DNA from: Corallococcus caeni
GTDB taxonomy: Bacteria > Myxococcota > Myxococcia > Myxococcales > Myxococcaceae
NCBI RefSeq assembly: GCF_036245865.1
Contig: NZ_BTTW01000005.1
Span: 671,837 to 735,836 of the forward strand
Direction of reading: 5' to 3'
Length of the DNA stretch: 64,000 nucleotides
Shown: in pieces, positions 1 to 7,110 of the stretch
Layout of the letters: every line of letters starts with the position of its first letter
How positions within the stretch are numbered: position 1 is the first letter of the stretch
Notes under the pieces: model-generated
The model's database searches: none
What the model saw: only the letters and a program-made list of their open reading frames with translations
Told to the model about the DNA's origin: nothing
Made by a program: the position numbers and the translations under genes

Positions 1-523
1 GGAAGAACGTGCCGCCGGACGGGCTCTCCGTGTTCGCCCAGTACACGTGCGCCATCGCCTTCACGTCCAGCGTGTCGCCCGCGCTGCTCGCGTCCGTGGG
101 CTCGTAGATGTGCAGGTCCGTGTAGACGCCGTCCGTGTCGCTCGTGAGGATGGCCTTGAGCGGCACCGGGGGTACCTGCGCGTAGCTCGTCGCCTGCGTG
201 CGCGCCGTGCCGCCCTTGTTCGTCGCCATCACCGTCACGACGTTCTTGCCGCTGGCCGCGGGGAACTTGCGGCTGAAGCGCCCCCCCTGCGTGCGCATCA
301 GGTAGCGGTCGCCGTTGATGGACACGACCACCGGATCCACCGTGGGGTCGCTCACCGTGCCTTCAATCCGCAGCATCCGGTCCACCGTCCACCCGCCGGA
401 CGGCGCGCTCAACACCACCGTGGGGACCTTGTCCCCCCGGCCAATGGGCACACCCTGCTGGCGAGCGGAGACCGGCGGCGCCGTCTGCGACAGCAGCCCG
501 GCGAGAAGGACGGAGAGCATCAT
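1..523 (-). CDS. Exported Ig-like/DUF2135 (YfaP-like) protein, 3' end missing
   Basis: This gene runs off the left edge of the window, so only its N-terminal part (about 174 residues) is seen. Two ATG codons stand in tandem at 523 and 520, followed by a short hydrophobic signal peptide ([13 protein letters not shown]) with likely cleavage near residue 20. Residues about 35-110 look like a bacterial Ig-type beta domain ([37 protein letters not shown]). The following segment, beginning near residue 127 ([18 protein letters not shown]), has the 'D..DLHI.EP' look of DUF2135/YfaP proteins. Such proteins are predicted to be periplasmic or surface-exposed, with no established reaction. The family call rests on motif memory and the missing C-terminus limits it. 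A plain Ig-domain surface protein is the alternative. Confidence 0.6.
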   Translation of the reverse strand, partial: MMLSVLLAGLLSQTAPPVSARQQGVPIGRGDKVPTVVLSAPSGGWTVDRMLRIEGTVSDPTVDPVVVSINGDRYLMRTQGGRFSRKFPAASGKNVVTVMATNKGGTARTQATSYAQVPPVPLKAILTSDTDGVYTDLHIYEPTDASSAGDTLDVKAMAHVYWANTESPSGGTFF

Positions 524-765
524 GGAGCCTGGGGGCCTGGACGTGGGTTGCGCGAACCGCGTGTCCGCGAAAGGACACAGCGTGCGGCAAGCTCCCGCCT
601 GTTTTCAAGCCACCCGCCCCCGACCGGTAAGACGGCCCGGGAGGCCCCCCCCACCGCGACGCCAGGCATCGCGGGTTCCACCCCTTCCTCGCGTGTCCGT
701 CCGTCCACCCTCGGGCCCGGACACCCACGGTCACGCGTCAGAAGGGTGCTGCCTCCGCAGCCTGC

Positions 766-1173
766 CTACTGCGGGCGCTCCCAGCCGTGGCGGTTCACGA
801 AGTCCGACACGATGGCGGCCGTCATGTCGCGAATCTTCTCCACCTCCGCCGCGGACTTGCCCGCCGTGTCCTCCATGGGCCAGTCCTCGCGCGTCTGGTT
901 CGCCACCGCCGGCGCATCCGGCAGCCCGCCCAGCGTCACCAGGATCTGCGCGCTCTTCGCCAGCTCCGGCGTCAGCCGCTGCGGCTTCGCGTCTCCCAGG
1001 TCCACGCCCATCTCCTTCATGGTCGCGAGTACCTCGGGATGCAGACGCTCGGCCGGCTGCGTCCCCGCGGAGATGGCGCGCGCCTTCGCCGGGTCCGCCA
1101 GCAGGTTGAAGAAGGCCGCCGCGATCTGCGAGCGACCCGCGTTCTGCGTACAAGCGAAGATGACCGTGTTCAT
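766..1173 (-). CDS. ArsC / low-molecular-weight phosphatase-like protein
   Basis: A 135-residue protein with the CX5RS phosphate-binding loop at its N-terminus (C8-TQNAG-R14-S15). The general-acid region reads WPMEDTAGKS, which resembles the WGFDDPA segment of thioredoxin-coupled arsenate reductases. The length matches the LMW tyrosine phosphatase/ArsC fold. C8 is the only cysteine: the position that carries the first resolving cysteine in classical ArsC (VTLCG) reads VTLGG. It therefore cannot run the three-cysteine arsenate reductase cycle. It may be a phosphatase, or a reductase that uses an external thiol. The ATG at 1173 is followed directly by the catalytic strand, as usual. The gene is divergent from terC, 208 bp away, which hints at a shared role in metal or oxyanion stress, but no operator was recognised. 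Confidence 0.75.
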   Translation of the reverse strand: MNTVIFACTQNAGRSQIAAAFFNLLADPAKARAISAGTQPAERLHPEVLATMKEMGVDLGDAKPQRLTPELAKSAQILVTLGGLPDAPAVANQTREDWPMEDTAGKSAAEVEKIRDMTAAIVSDFVNRHGWERPQ

Positions 1174-1381
1174 CGCACCGCCTTTGGAGTGTTGAGAATC
1201 ATGAGGTTCCTGGGCTTCCTGGGAAGTATCACATCCTGAGCGGGGAAGAGGACAACGCTCGCCCGTCCCCAGCCCATCCCTCCGGCCTGGGGTGTCATGA
1301 CCGGGGTTGTGGGTAGGATTTGACTCCGCGCGAAGCCTTTGCGCGAGCGGATGCCGGGGACGTGCCTACGTTGAAGGGGTC
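1174..1381. promoter_or_regulatory. Divergent intergenic region upstream of terC
   Basis: This 208-bp region must carry promoters for both the phosphatase-like gene (-) and terC (+). It holds an imperfect hairpin at 1325-1351 (arms TCCGC/GCGGA with GCGAAG..TTGCGC inside), about 30 bp before the terC start, and an AAGGGG ribosome site at about 1374. The conserved core of a yybP-ykoY manganese riboswitch could not be matched by eye. That riboswitch often precedes terC-type genes, so a covariance-model search is needed to exclude it. Confidence 0.3.
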
Positions 1382-2305
1382 ATGCAAAGCACCCCTTCCT
1401 GGGCCTGGATCGTCTTCTGGGCGCTGCTGCTCGCGCTGCTGGTGGTGGACCTGCTCGCGCACCGGGGTGGGCGGGGGCAGTCGCGCCGCGCGGCGGTCCT
1501 GTGGAGCCTGGCGTGGGTGGGGCTGGGCCTGGGCTTCTGCGGCTTCGTGTGGGTGACGCTGGGCAGCCAGCGCGGCCATGAATACCTGGCGGCGTGGCTC
1601 ATCGAGAAGAGCCTCAGCCTGGACAACGTCTTCGTCTTCCTGGTCATCTTCCGCAGCCTGAGCGTGCCCCAGCGCTACCAGCACGAGGTGCTCTTCCTGG
1701 GCATCTTCGGCGCGCTGGTGTTCCGCGCCCTGTTCATCTTCGTGGGGGCGGCGGCGCTGCAGCGCTGGGGCTGGGTGTCGTACGTCTTCGGCGCCATCCT
1801 GCTCGTCACCGCGTGGCGCGTCCTGCGCGAGGACCCGTCGAAGCAGGAGGACAACCGCGTCGTCAGCTGGCTGGCCAAGCGGCTGCCGGTGACGGACCAG
1901 GTGGAGGGGCCGCGCTTCCTGGTGAAGCAGCAGGGCCGCAGGCTCGCCACGCCGCTCCTGCTGGCGCTGGTGGGCCTGGAGGTGACGGACATCCTGTTCG
2001 CGGTGGACTCGGTGCCGGCGGCGTTCTCCGTCACCACCGACACGTTCATCCTCTACAGCTCCAACGCCTTCGCCATCCTGGGGCTGCGCGCGCTCTACCT
2101 CGTCATCGCCGGGGCGGTGGGCCAGCTGAAGTACCTGCACTACGGCCTGGCGGGGGTGCTGGCGTTCGCGGGCGTGAAGATGGTGGTGGAGCAGTGGGTG
2201 CACATCCCGCCGCTGCTGTCGGTGGCCATCATCCTCGCGGTGATTGGCGGCGCGGTGGGGGCCAGCCTGGCGCACCGGCGCTCCGGGCGTCAGGTGGAGG
2301 CCTGA
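1382..2305 (+). CDS. terC: TerC-family integral membrane metal (Mn) exporter
   Basis: A 307-residue polytopic membrane protein. The two acidic TerC signatures are present: EKSLSLDNVF around residue 81 and TDILFAVDSVPA around residue 207. Family members (Alx, MeeF/MeeY, YceF) are thought to move manganese or other divalent cations out of the cytoplasm, some serving metalation of exported enzymes. The ATG at 1382 has an AAGGGG ribosome site 7 bp upstream. An in-frame extension to 1307 exists but lacks a ribosome site and is hydrophilic, so I reject it. The gene is convergent with the next gene, with only 4 bp between the two stop codons. Specific substrate is inferred from the family only. Confidence 0.88.
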   Translation: MQSTPSWAWIVFWALLLALLVVDLLAHRGGRGQSRRAAVLWSLAWVGLGLGFCGFVWVTLGSQRGHEYLAAWLIEKSLSLDNVFVFLVIFRSLSVPQRYQHEVLFLGIFGALVFRALFIFVGAAALQRWGWVSYVFGAILLVTAWRVLREDPSKQEDNRVVSWLAKRLPVTDQVEGPRFLVKQQGRRLATPLLLALVGLEVTDILFAVDSVPAAFSVTTDTFILYSSNAFAILGLRALYLVIAGAVGQLKYLHYGLAGVLAFAGVKMVVEQWVHIPPLLSVAIILAVIGGAVGASLAHRRSGRQVEA

Positions 2306-2309
2306 CGCT

Positions 2310-3125
2310 TCAGGGCCTGGGCAGGCCCGCGGTGCCGGCGGCCTCCAGGGGCTTCGCCATCAGCTCGTCGAACGTGGGGTTCGCCGCCTTCGCGACGCGC
2401 TCCGCGTGCTTCTTCAGGAGGGCGGCGTTGGCGTCCTTCACGTCCCGGCCCGAGGCGAGCTCCAGCTGGGTGATGTACTTGCGCAGCCCGGCGCGGCGCT
2501 GCTCCAGTTGCAGCCGCTGGGCCTCGGTGAGCTTCGGGTCCTCCAGCTGCGGCGCCAGCGCGGCGAGCTGCGCCTCCAGCTGCGCGAGGTTCGTGGGATC
2601 CGACGCCAGGGACACCGCCGCCACGCCCGCGTCCGGCACCGCCTCCGGCGCCGGGTACACCACGGCGGTGAGGCGGCGGAACTCCTGGGGCGACATGCGC
2701 TGCGCCTCCAGGTTCTGGAGGAGCACCGTCTGGGCCTTGCCCATCATGCGCATGGAGGCGCCAGCGGCCTGGATCATCGCGCGCCGGCCCCCGCGGTTGA
2801 GCTCCTGGCCGTGCGTCCGCATGTACTCGAGCGACTCCTTCTCCAGCGTCTGGTAGGCGGGCAGGGTCGCCTCGCGCACCGCGAGGTAGGTCTCCAGCCG
2901 CGCCTCCTCCAGCTTCAGCACCTTGCCCGAGGGGGGCGGCTGGAAGGGGTAGCGCGCGTTGAGGTCCGCGGTCCGCTGGGCCCGGGCCTGGGTCTGCGCC
3001 AGCACCTCCATGCCGTCGCCGCCCATCTGGCCATCCGCCCAGTAGCCCGTCGCGACCAGCCCGCCGCCCACCAGGAGCAGCCCGCCGGCAGCCAGCCCCA
3101 CCCCGAGGATCCACTTCCTGTTCAT
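2310..3125 (-). CDS. Membrane-anchored helical protein of unknown function
   Basis: A 271-residue protein with one N-terminal transmembrane helix (about residues 5-28: WILGVGLAAGGLLLVGGG). A long, Ala/Leu/Glu/Gln-rich and probably coiled-coil body follows, facing the periplasm. Around residues 190-225 it contains heptad-like runs (LAQLEAQLAALAPQLEDP). I do not recognise a named domain. The ATG at 3125 follows a GGAGAG-type ribosome site. It has its own upstream region (3126-3240) behind the histidine kinase stop and could be cotranscribed with the kinase, since both are on the minus strand 115 bp apart. A structural or chaperone-like envelope role would fit but is not supported by any motif. 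Confidence 0.75.
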   Translation of the reverse strand: MNRKWILGVGLAAGGLLLVGGGLVATGYWADGQMGGDGMEVLAQTQARAQRTADLNARYPFQPPPSGKVLKLEEARLETYLAVREATLPAYQTLEKESLEYMRTHGQELNRGGRRAMIQAAGASMRMMGKAQTVLLQNLEAQRMSPQEFRRLTAVVYPAPEAVPDAGVAAVSLASDPTNLAQLEAQLAALAPQLEDPKLTEAQRLQLEQRRAGLRKYITQLELASGRDVKDANAALLKKHAERVAKAANPTFDELMAKPLEAAGTAGLPRP

Positions 3126-3240
3126 GGCGCCGCTCTCCTTTCCGCAAGGGGCAGGGCCCGCCCGCCGCCGGAGCCCCTTGGGGAGCCCCTTTGCTACCCG
3201 GGCCGTCCCTCCAGGGCAAGCGCGCCCCGGAAGCGCCGCC

Positions 3241-5502
3241 TCAGCCCCGAGGCGGCGGCTGGCGCGGCAGCTGGACGAGGAAGGTGGTGCCGTCCTGGAG
3301 GTTGGAGCGCACGCGCAGCCGGCCGCCGTGCGCGTCCACGATGTGCTTCACGATGAACAGCCCCAGCCCCAGCCCGTGGGCGCGGGAACCCTCGCGGGCC
3401 TCCGCGCGCTTGAGGGGTTCGAAGAGGTGGGGCATCAGGTCCTGCGGAATCGGGTGCCCCTGGTTCTTCACCGCGAGCGTCACCGTCCCCGGCTGGCCGC
3501 GCAGCCGCACGCGCACCGGGCAGAAGGCGTCGCCATAGGCGAGTGCGTTGTTCACCAGGTTGGTGATGACCTGCGCCAGGCGGTCCGGGTCGCACCACAG
3601 CCGGGCGCCCCCCCGTCCGTCCACCTCCAGGCGCCGGTCCGGGTGGGCCTGCTGGACCTCGTCCACCACCTGGCGCACCAGGTCCAGGAGGTCCACGTCG
3701 CGCGGGGCCATGGGGATGCCGCCGCCCAGCCGGGCCTGGGTGAAGTCCAGCACGTCGCGCAGCATGCGGTGCGCGCGCTCGGCGCTGGAGAGGATGCGGG
3801 CCACGGCCTTCTGGTCGCGCGGGTCGGCGTCCTCGCGCTTCGCCAGCGTGGTGGCCGCCATGGTGATGGCGGAGATGGGGTTGCGCAGGTCGTGGCCCAC
3901 GATGCCGATGAGCAGCTGTTCGAACTCCGCGCGGCGCTTCGCCTCCGCCTCGGCCTCGTGCCGGCCGGTGACGTCCTGCATGGCGCCCACCATGCGCACC
4001 GGGCGGCCCTGGAGGTCCTTCACCACGCGGCCCCGGTCCTCGACGAAGGCCCAGGTCCCGTCGCCCCGCTTGAGCCGGTACTCGGCCTGCCAGTGGCCCT
4101 CCGGGCTGTCGAGCGCCTGCTGCAGCTCCCGCGTCACCCGCTCGCGTTCGTCGGGGTGCAGGCTGGCGGTCCACCACTCCATGTCCATGACGGGCGGCCC
4201 CCGGGACATGTCCATCCGGAGGAGGCGCGGGGCCATGTCGCTCCAGTGGATTTCATCCGTCACCAGGTCCCAGTCCCAGATGATGTCGCGGGTGGCCTGG
4301 GTGGCCAGCCGGTAGCGCGTCTCCGACGTGCGCAGCTCCTGCTCCGCCCGGCGCCGCTCGGTGATGTCCAGCGACACGCCCGACACGCTGACCACGCGCC
4401 CTCCCGGGTCGAACACCGGCAGGAGGCGGACCTCGAACCACACGCCCATGAGGTACAGCTCCGTGGACAGCCGCTCCCCGGCCAGCGCGCGCAGGATGAC
4501 CTCCAGCACGTCCCGCCGGTCGCGGAAGACCTCGAAGACGGAGCGCCCGCGCATCACCTGGGCGGGCACGGCCGTGGACGTCACGCCCTCGCCCTCGAAG
4601 AGCGTGAACACGCCCTGCGTGTCGAAGGCCCACAGCACGACGGGCAGCTGGGTGAGCACGCGCTGGAGCTGCTCGCGGGCCTCGTCGCGCTCCTGGCGCA
4701 GCGTGCGCGTGGCGGTGATGTCCGTGGACACGCCACAGAGGGCCCACGGCTCACCCTCCGCGACGCTGGGCAGGGGGAACTTCATCGTGTGGTAGAGGTG
4801 CGGCCCGTCGGACTGGAGCACCTCCTCGTCGAACACCAGCGGCGCCCTCGCCGCCAGCACCCGGCGGTCGTTGTGCCGGAAGCGCTCCGCGGTCTCCTGG
4901 GGGAACAGCTCGAAGTCCGAGCGCCCCAGCACCAACGCGCGCTCGTGGCCGGAGATGGTCTCGAAGGGGTGGTTGATGAAGAGGTACCGCCCGAGCGCGT
5001 CCTTCGCGTAGATGGCGGCCGGAGCGTGGTCGAGGATCTCCTGCAGCCGCAGCTCCCGGGAGCGCAGCGCCTGCTCGTGTTCCTGGACGTAGTGGGCCAC
5101 CGCCTCCGTCAGGCTCCGGTCCAGCGCGCGCCAGAGGATGCTCAGCTCGTCCGTGCGGAGCGGCCGCTGGGACGTATCCAGCACCTCCATGAGGATCTCG
5201 CGCAGCAGGCCGTACTCCTGCACCAGCGTCTCCACGCGAGCGCCGGACCGGAAGCGCCGCAGCCCGATCTCCCGGGCATGGGACCAGACCGCCCCCTGCG
5301 CCCACGTCTCCACGGCCCCCTGGCGGAGGACGAGCACGAGCGCGTCCACCAGCTTGATCATCCCCTGCAGCCGCTCCTGGAGCTCCTCGGACATGCCCGG
5401 CGGGGCCGGCTCCAGCCGGGCGCTCCAGCGCCGGAGGATGTCCTCGCGCCGCCCCGCCACGAGGTCCGCGAGCGAGTCCGTCGTGGACGCAACAGGGTTC
5501 AT
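3241..5502 (-). CDS. PAS-domain sensor histidine kinase
   Basis: A 753-residue protein without transmembrane segments, so probably cytoplasmic. Residues 1-150 form a helical N-terminal module of RsbRD/sensor type (ILRRWSARL, VQEYGLLREILMEVL). Three PAS/PAC units follow at about 154-270, 290-410 and 415-530. The HisKA phosphoacceptor is H537 in GIVGHDLRNPISAI. The HATPase domain has an N-box (VITNLVNNALAYG) and a G2 box (HGLGLGLFIVKHI). The G1 box is degenerate (VKNQGHPIP, no DxGxG), as in several soluble PAS kinases. ATG 5502 is chosen because it opens the N-terminal helical module. The reading frame stays open far upstream, through the thermonuclease-like gene at 7110 (see findings). No cognate response regulator is adjacent, so this is an orphan kinase. 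Confidence 0.9.
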   Translation of the reverse strand: MNPVASTTDSLADLVAGRREDILRRWSARLEPAPPGMSEELQERLQGMIKLVDALVLVLRQGAVETWAQGAVWSHAREIGLRRFRSGARVETLVQEYGLLREILMEVLDTSQRPLRTDELSILWRALDRSLTEAVAHYVQEHEQALRSRELRLQEILDHAPAAIYAKDALGRYLFINHPFETISGHERALVLGRSDFELFPQETAERFRHNDRRVLAARAPLVFDEEVLQSDGPHLYHTMKFPLPSVAEGEPWALCGVSTDITATRTLRQERDEAREQLQRVLTQLPVVLWAFDTQGVFTLFEGEGVTSTAVPAQVMRGRSVFEVFRDRRDVLEVILRALAGERLSTELYLMGVWFEVRLLPVFDPGGRVVSVSGVSLDITERRRAEQELRTSETRYRLATQATRDIIWDWDLVTDEIHWSDMAPRLLRMDMSRGPPVMDMEWWTASLHPDERERVTRELQQALDSPEGHWQAEYRLKRGDGTWAFVEDRGRVVKDLQGRPVRMVGAMQDVTGRHEAEAEAKRRAEFEQLLIGIVGHDLRNPISAITMAATTLAKREDADPRDQKAVARILSSAERAHRMLRDVLDFTQARLGGGIPMAPRDVDLLDLVRQVVDEVQQAHPDRRLEVDGRGGARLWCDPDRLAQVITNLVNNALAYGDAFCPVRVRLRGQPGTVTLAVKNQGHPIPQDLMPHLFEPLKRAEAREGSRAHGLGLGLFIVKHIVDAHGGRLRVRSNLQDGTTFLVQLPRQPPPRG

Positions 5503-5898
5503 TCCGGCGCCCCGGAGACACCGGTCGGACAAGGCAGGCCGCCTGCTGTCGGAAGAGTGAGTGTCACCGTGCCCCTGCTCCCTGGACGTGGCCGGAGTGG
5601 AGGGAAGATGGGCATCGCGCGCCGTGGGAAGGATGGGGCCTGCGGGAGGAGGAGGGGTGGGTTGCCCACCTCTGGGATGGAACCCCGGGGGGTGGCAGGC
5701 GGCCGTGGAAGGCCCTTGCGAACCGCTGGGTCGCGCCGGGGACCTGGGGGAGACTGTTACCCAAGCACACGGGAGGCAGCAGGCCATGGCATTCGCGGAA
5801 CGCAGCATCGGCAGGCAGGGCGCGGACGCGCCGGCGACGCGGCGGTTGCCCCGGGGGACATGCCCCCAGGGACAGGTCCTGGAGACGGAGGTCCGGTC
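5503..5898. other. Intergenic region with candidate leader ORF
   Basis: Nearly 400 bp separate the histidine kinase start (-) and the 235-aa gene (+). The first 250 bp are G-rich with short direct runs but no clear gene, terminator or repeat. The distal part holds the small ORF listed at 5786. Both divergent promoters should lie here, but I cannot assign -35/-10 elements. Confidence 0.4.
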
Positions 5899-5902
5899 AT
5901 GA
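5786..5902 (+). CDS. Possible 38-aa upstream ORF
   Basis: ATG 5786 follows a GGAGG ribosome site 9 bp upstream and opens a 38-codon ORF (MAFAERSIGRQG... ending TEVRS). Third positions are mostly G or C. Its TGA overlaps the ATG of the following gene in an ATGA arrangement (5899-5902), which would allow translational coupling. The peptide resembles nothing I know and has no hydrophobic segment. It may be a real small protein, a leader peptide, or chance in GC-rich DNA. Confidence 0.3.
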   Translation: MAFAERSIGRQGADAPATRRLPRGTCPQGQVLETEVRS

Positions 5903-6606
5903 GCGCGCCCCCTCCGGTGGATCCGCTGGAGTCGCTGGCCCGGGGCCACGTGCGCAGCGTCTGGGAGGTGCTGGAGGCCATGAGCATCCTCATGCGCCGC
6001 CGCAACGAGGGCCTGCCGCTGAACCTGCCGCAGGTGACGGTCTTCCTGCGCAGCGGGCGCGAGGTGACGGGGCTCGTCCGCGAGTACGGCGAGTTCCGCC
6101 AGGGCCGCGGGGTGCTGCTCATCACCTCCAGCGGCTACGGCTCGCGCGGAGAGGGCCTGGACGTGACGTTCCTGCCGGACGGCATCATCGAGGCGCTCAC
6201 GCTGCACGACGCCACGGTGCTGGACACGCCCGCGAAGTCGATGCCCGAGTCCTCGCCCATGCACCTGCGCCGGCACCTGCCCGCGATGGGCGACAAGCTG
6301 TCCAGCGCCTGGGGCACGAAGGTGGCGGTGGAGTTCGGCACGGCCACGGAGCTGGAGCCGGAAGCCAACATCCAGCCCCTGGCGTGGCTCGTCGAGCGCA
6401 CCGGCGAGGTGCTGGGCAGGCTGGCCACGACGCCCGACGTGGGCGACGTGCTGCGGGAGAAGGTGCGCAAGGTGCGGCTGTTCGTGGGGGACGCCTTCGG
6501 GGCGAAGCTCACGGACAGCACGCTGGACCTCACCACGTCGCGCCGCCCTCCTGCCTGGCCGCTGGACTCGGAGCTGGCCCAGGCGGTGACGGACACGCTG
6601 CCGTAG
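5899..6606 (+). CDS. Unknown 235-aa protein with possible Sm-like beta segment
   Basis: A soluble, 235-residue protein without signal peptide or membrane helix. Residues about 33-85 are rich in beta strand (QVTVFLRSGREVTGLVREYG, GVLLITSSG, LDVTFLPDGIIEALTLHD), a pattern like an Sm/LSM-type barrel. The remainder is mixed alpha/beta and includes VAVEFGTATEL and a helix (VGDVLREKVRKVRLFVGDAF). I do not recognise a named family. ATG 5899 has a GGAGACGGAGG ribosome site just upstream. An in-frame ATG near 5848 has none. Its 3' end points at the thermonuclease-like gene, whose frame has no stop before this gene, so the two may overlap antisense. Confidence 0.7.
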   Translation: MSAPPPVDPLESLARGHVRSVWEVLEAMSILMRRRNEGLPLNLPQVTVFLRSGREVTGLVREYGEFRQGRGVLLITSSGYGSRGEGLDVTFLPDGIIEALTLHDATVLDTPAKSMPESSPMHLRRHLPAMGDKLSSAWGTKVAVEFGTATELEPEANIQPLAWLVERTGEVLGRLATTPDVGDVLREKVRKVRLFVGDAFGAKLTDSTLDLTTSRRPPAWPLDSELAQAVTDTLP

Positions 6607-6648
6607 CGCGGACGCGGGCGGGCGCCGGCCCCTGGGGCACGGCGCCGG

Positions 6649-7110
6649 GCAGCGGCCCCACAGGCCCCGGCGGGCACGCCGGGCCTCCAGCTCCAGGGCC
6701 TCGAACTCGCCGCGCCGGGAGGCTCCGGCCGGCGGGATGAACAGCGTGCACGCGTAGCCGCGCTGGACGAGCAGCGCGTTCACGTCCTGGCCGTCCACGG
6801 ACACGTAGGCGAGCCGCCGTCCGAAGCGGTCCGTGCACGCCTCCGCGTCCCGCAGCCGCACCGTGCGGCCCTCCACGAGCGAGCGGTTGAACGCGGTAGC
6901 CTCTTCGCCGAAGCAGTCGTCGTGGCCCCGGGTCGTCTCTGGGGTATCGGCCAGCAGGTAGCGGATCCGCTCGCCGTCCTGGAGCACCACGGTGTCCCCG
7001 TCGATGACCTTCGTCACCACGCCCGTGGCCGGTCCGCACTCCCCTTCCCCGCCGCCACAGGCGCAGAGAACGCTGAGCAACAGCAGCCATCCCAGGCCTC
7101 GCGTCCTCAT
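6649..7110 (-). CDS. Thermonuclease (SNase)-like lipoprotein, no local stop codon
   Basis: The first 154 codons encode a staphylococcal-nuclease-like domain behind a lipoprotein signal (LLLLSVLCAC, lipobox cysteine C18). All the key residues are recognisable: D37/D39 in KVIDGDTVVL, R50, D55, T56 and E58 in IRYLLADTPE, and R98 in DRFGRRLAY. The domain ends at the usual 'RRGLWGRCP' near residue 154. After that the frame continues with no stop through the antisense of the 5899 gene and into the histidine kinase, to 3241. The end given here is the domain boundary, not a stop codon. ATG 7110 overlaps the TGA of the lamin-tail gene (ATGA), so translation is probably coupled. It would act on nucleic acid in the periplasm or at the cell surface. 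A frameshift near the 3' end would give a stop at 6530. Confidence 0.65.

Noticed and set aside
1174..1381. Manganese (yybP-ykoY) riboswitch before terC
   Set aside because: The conserved core could not be matched by eye; only an imperfect hairpin is present.
3124..6606. A 1160-codon open frame on the + strand through the histidine kinase region
   Set aside because: It is antisense to the kinase, its translation is Arg/His/Gln-rich without motifs, and only its last 235 codons (5899-6606) look coding.
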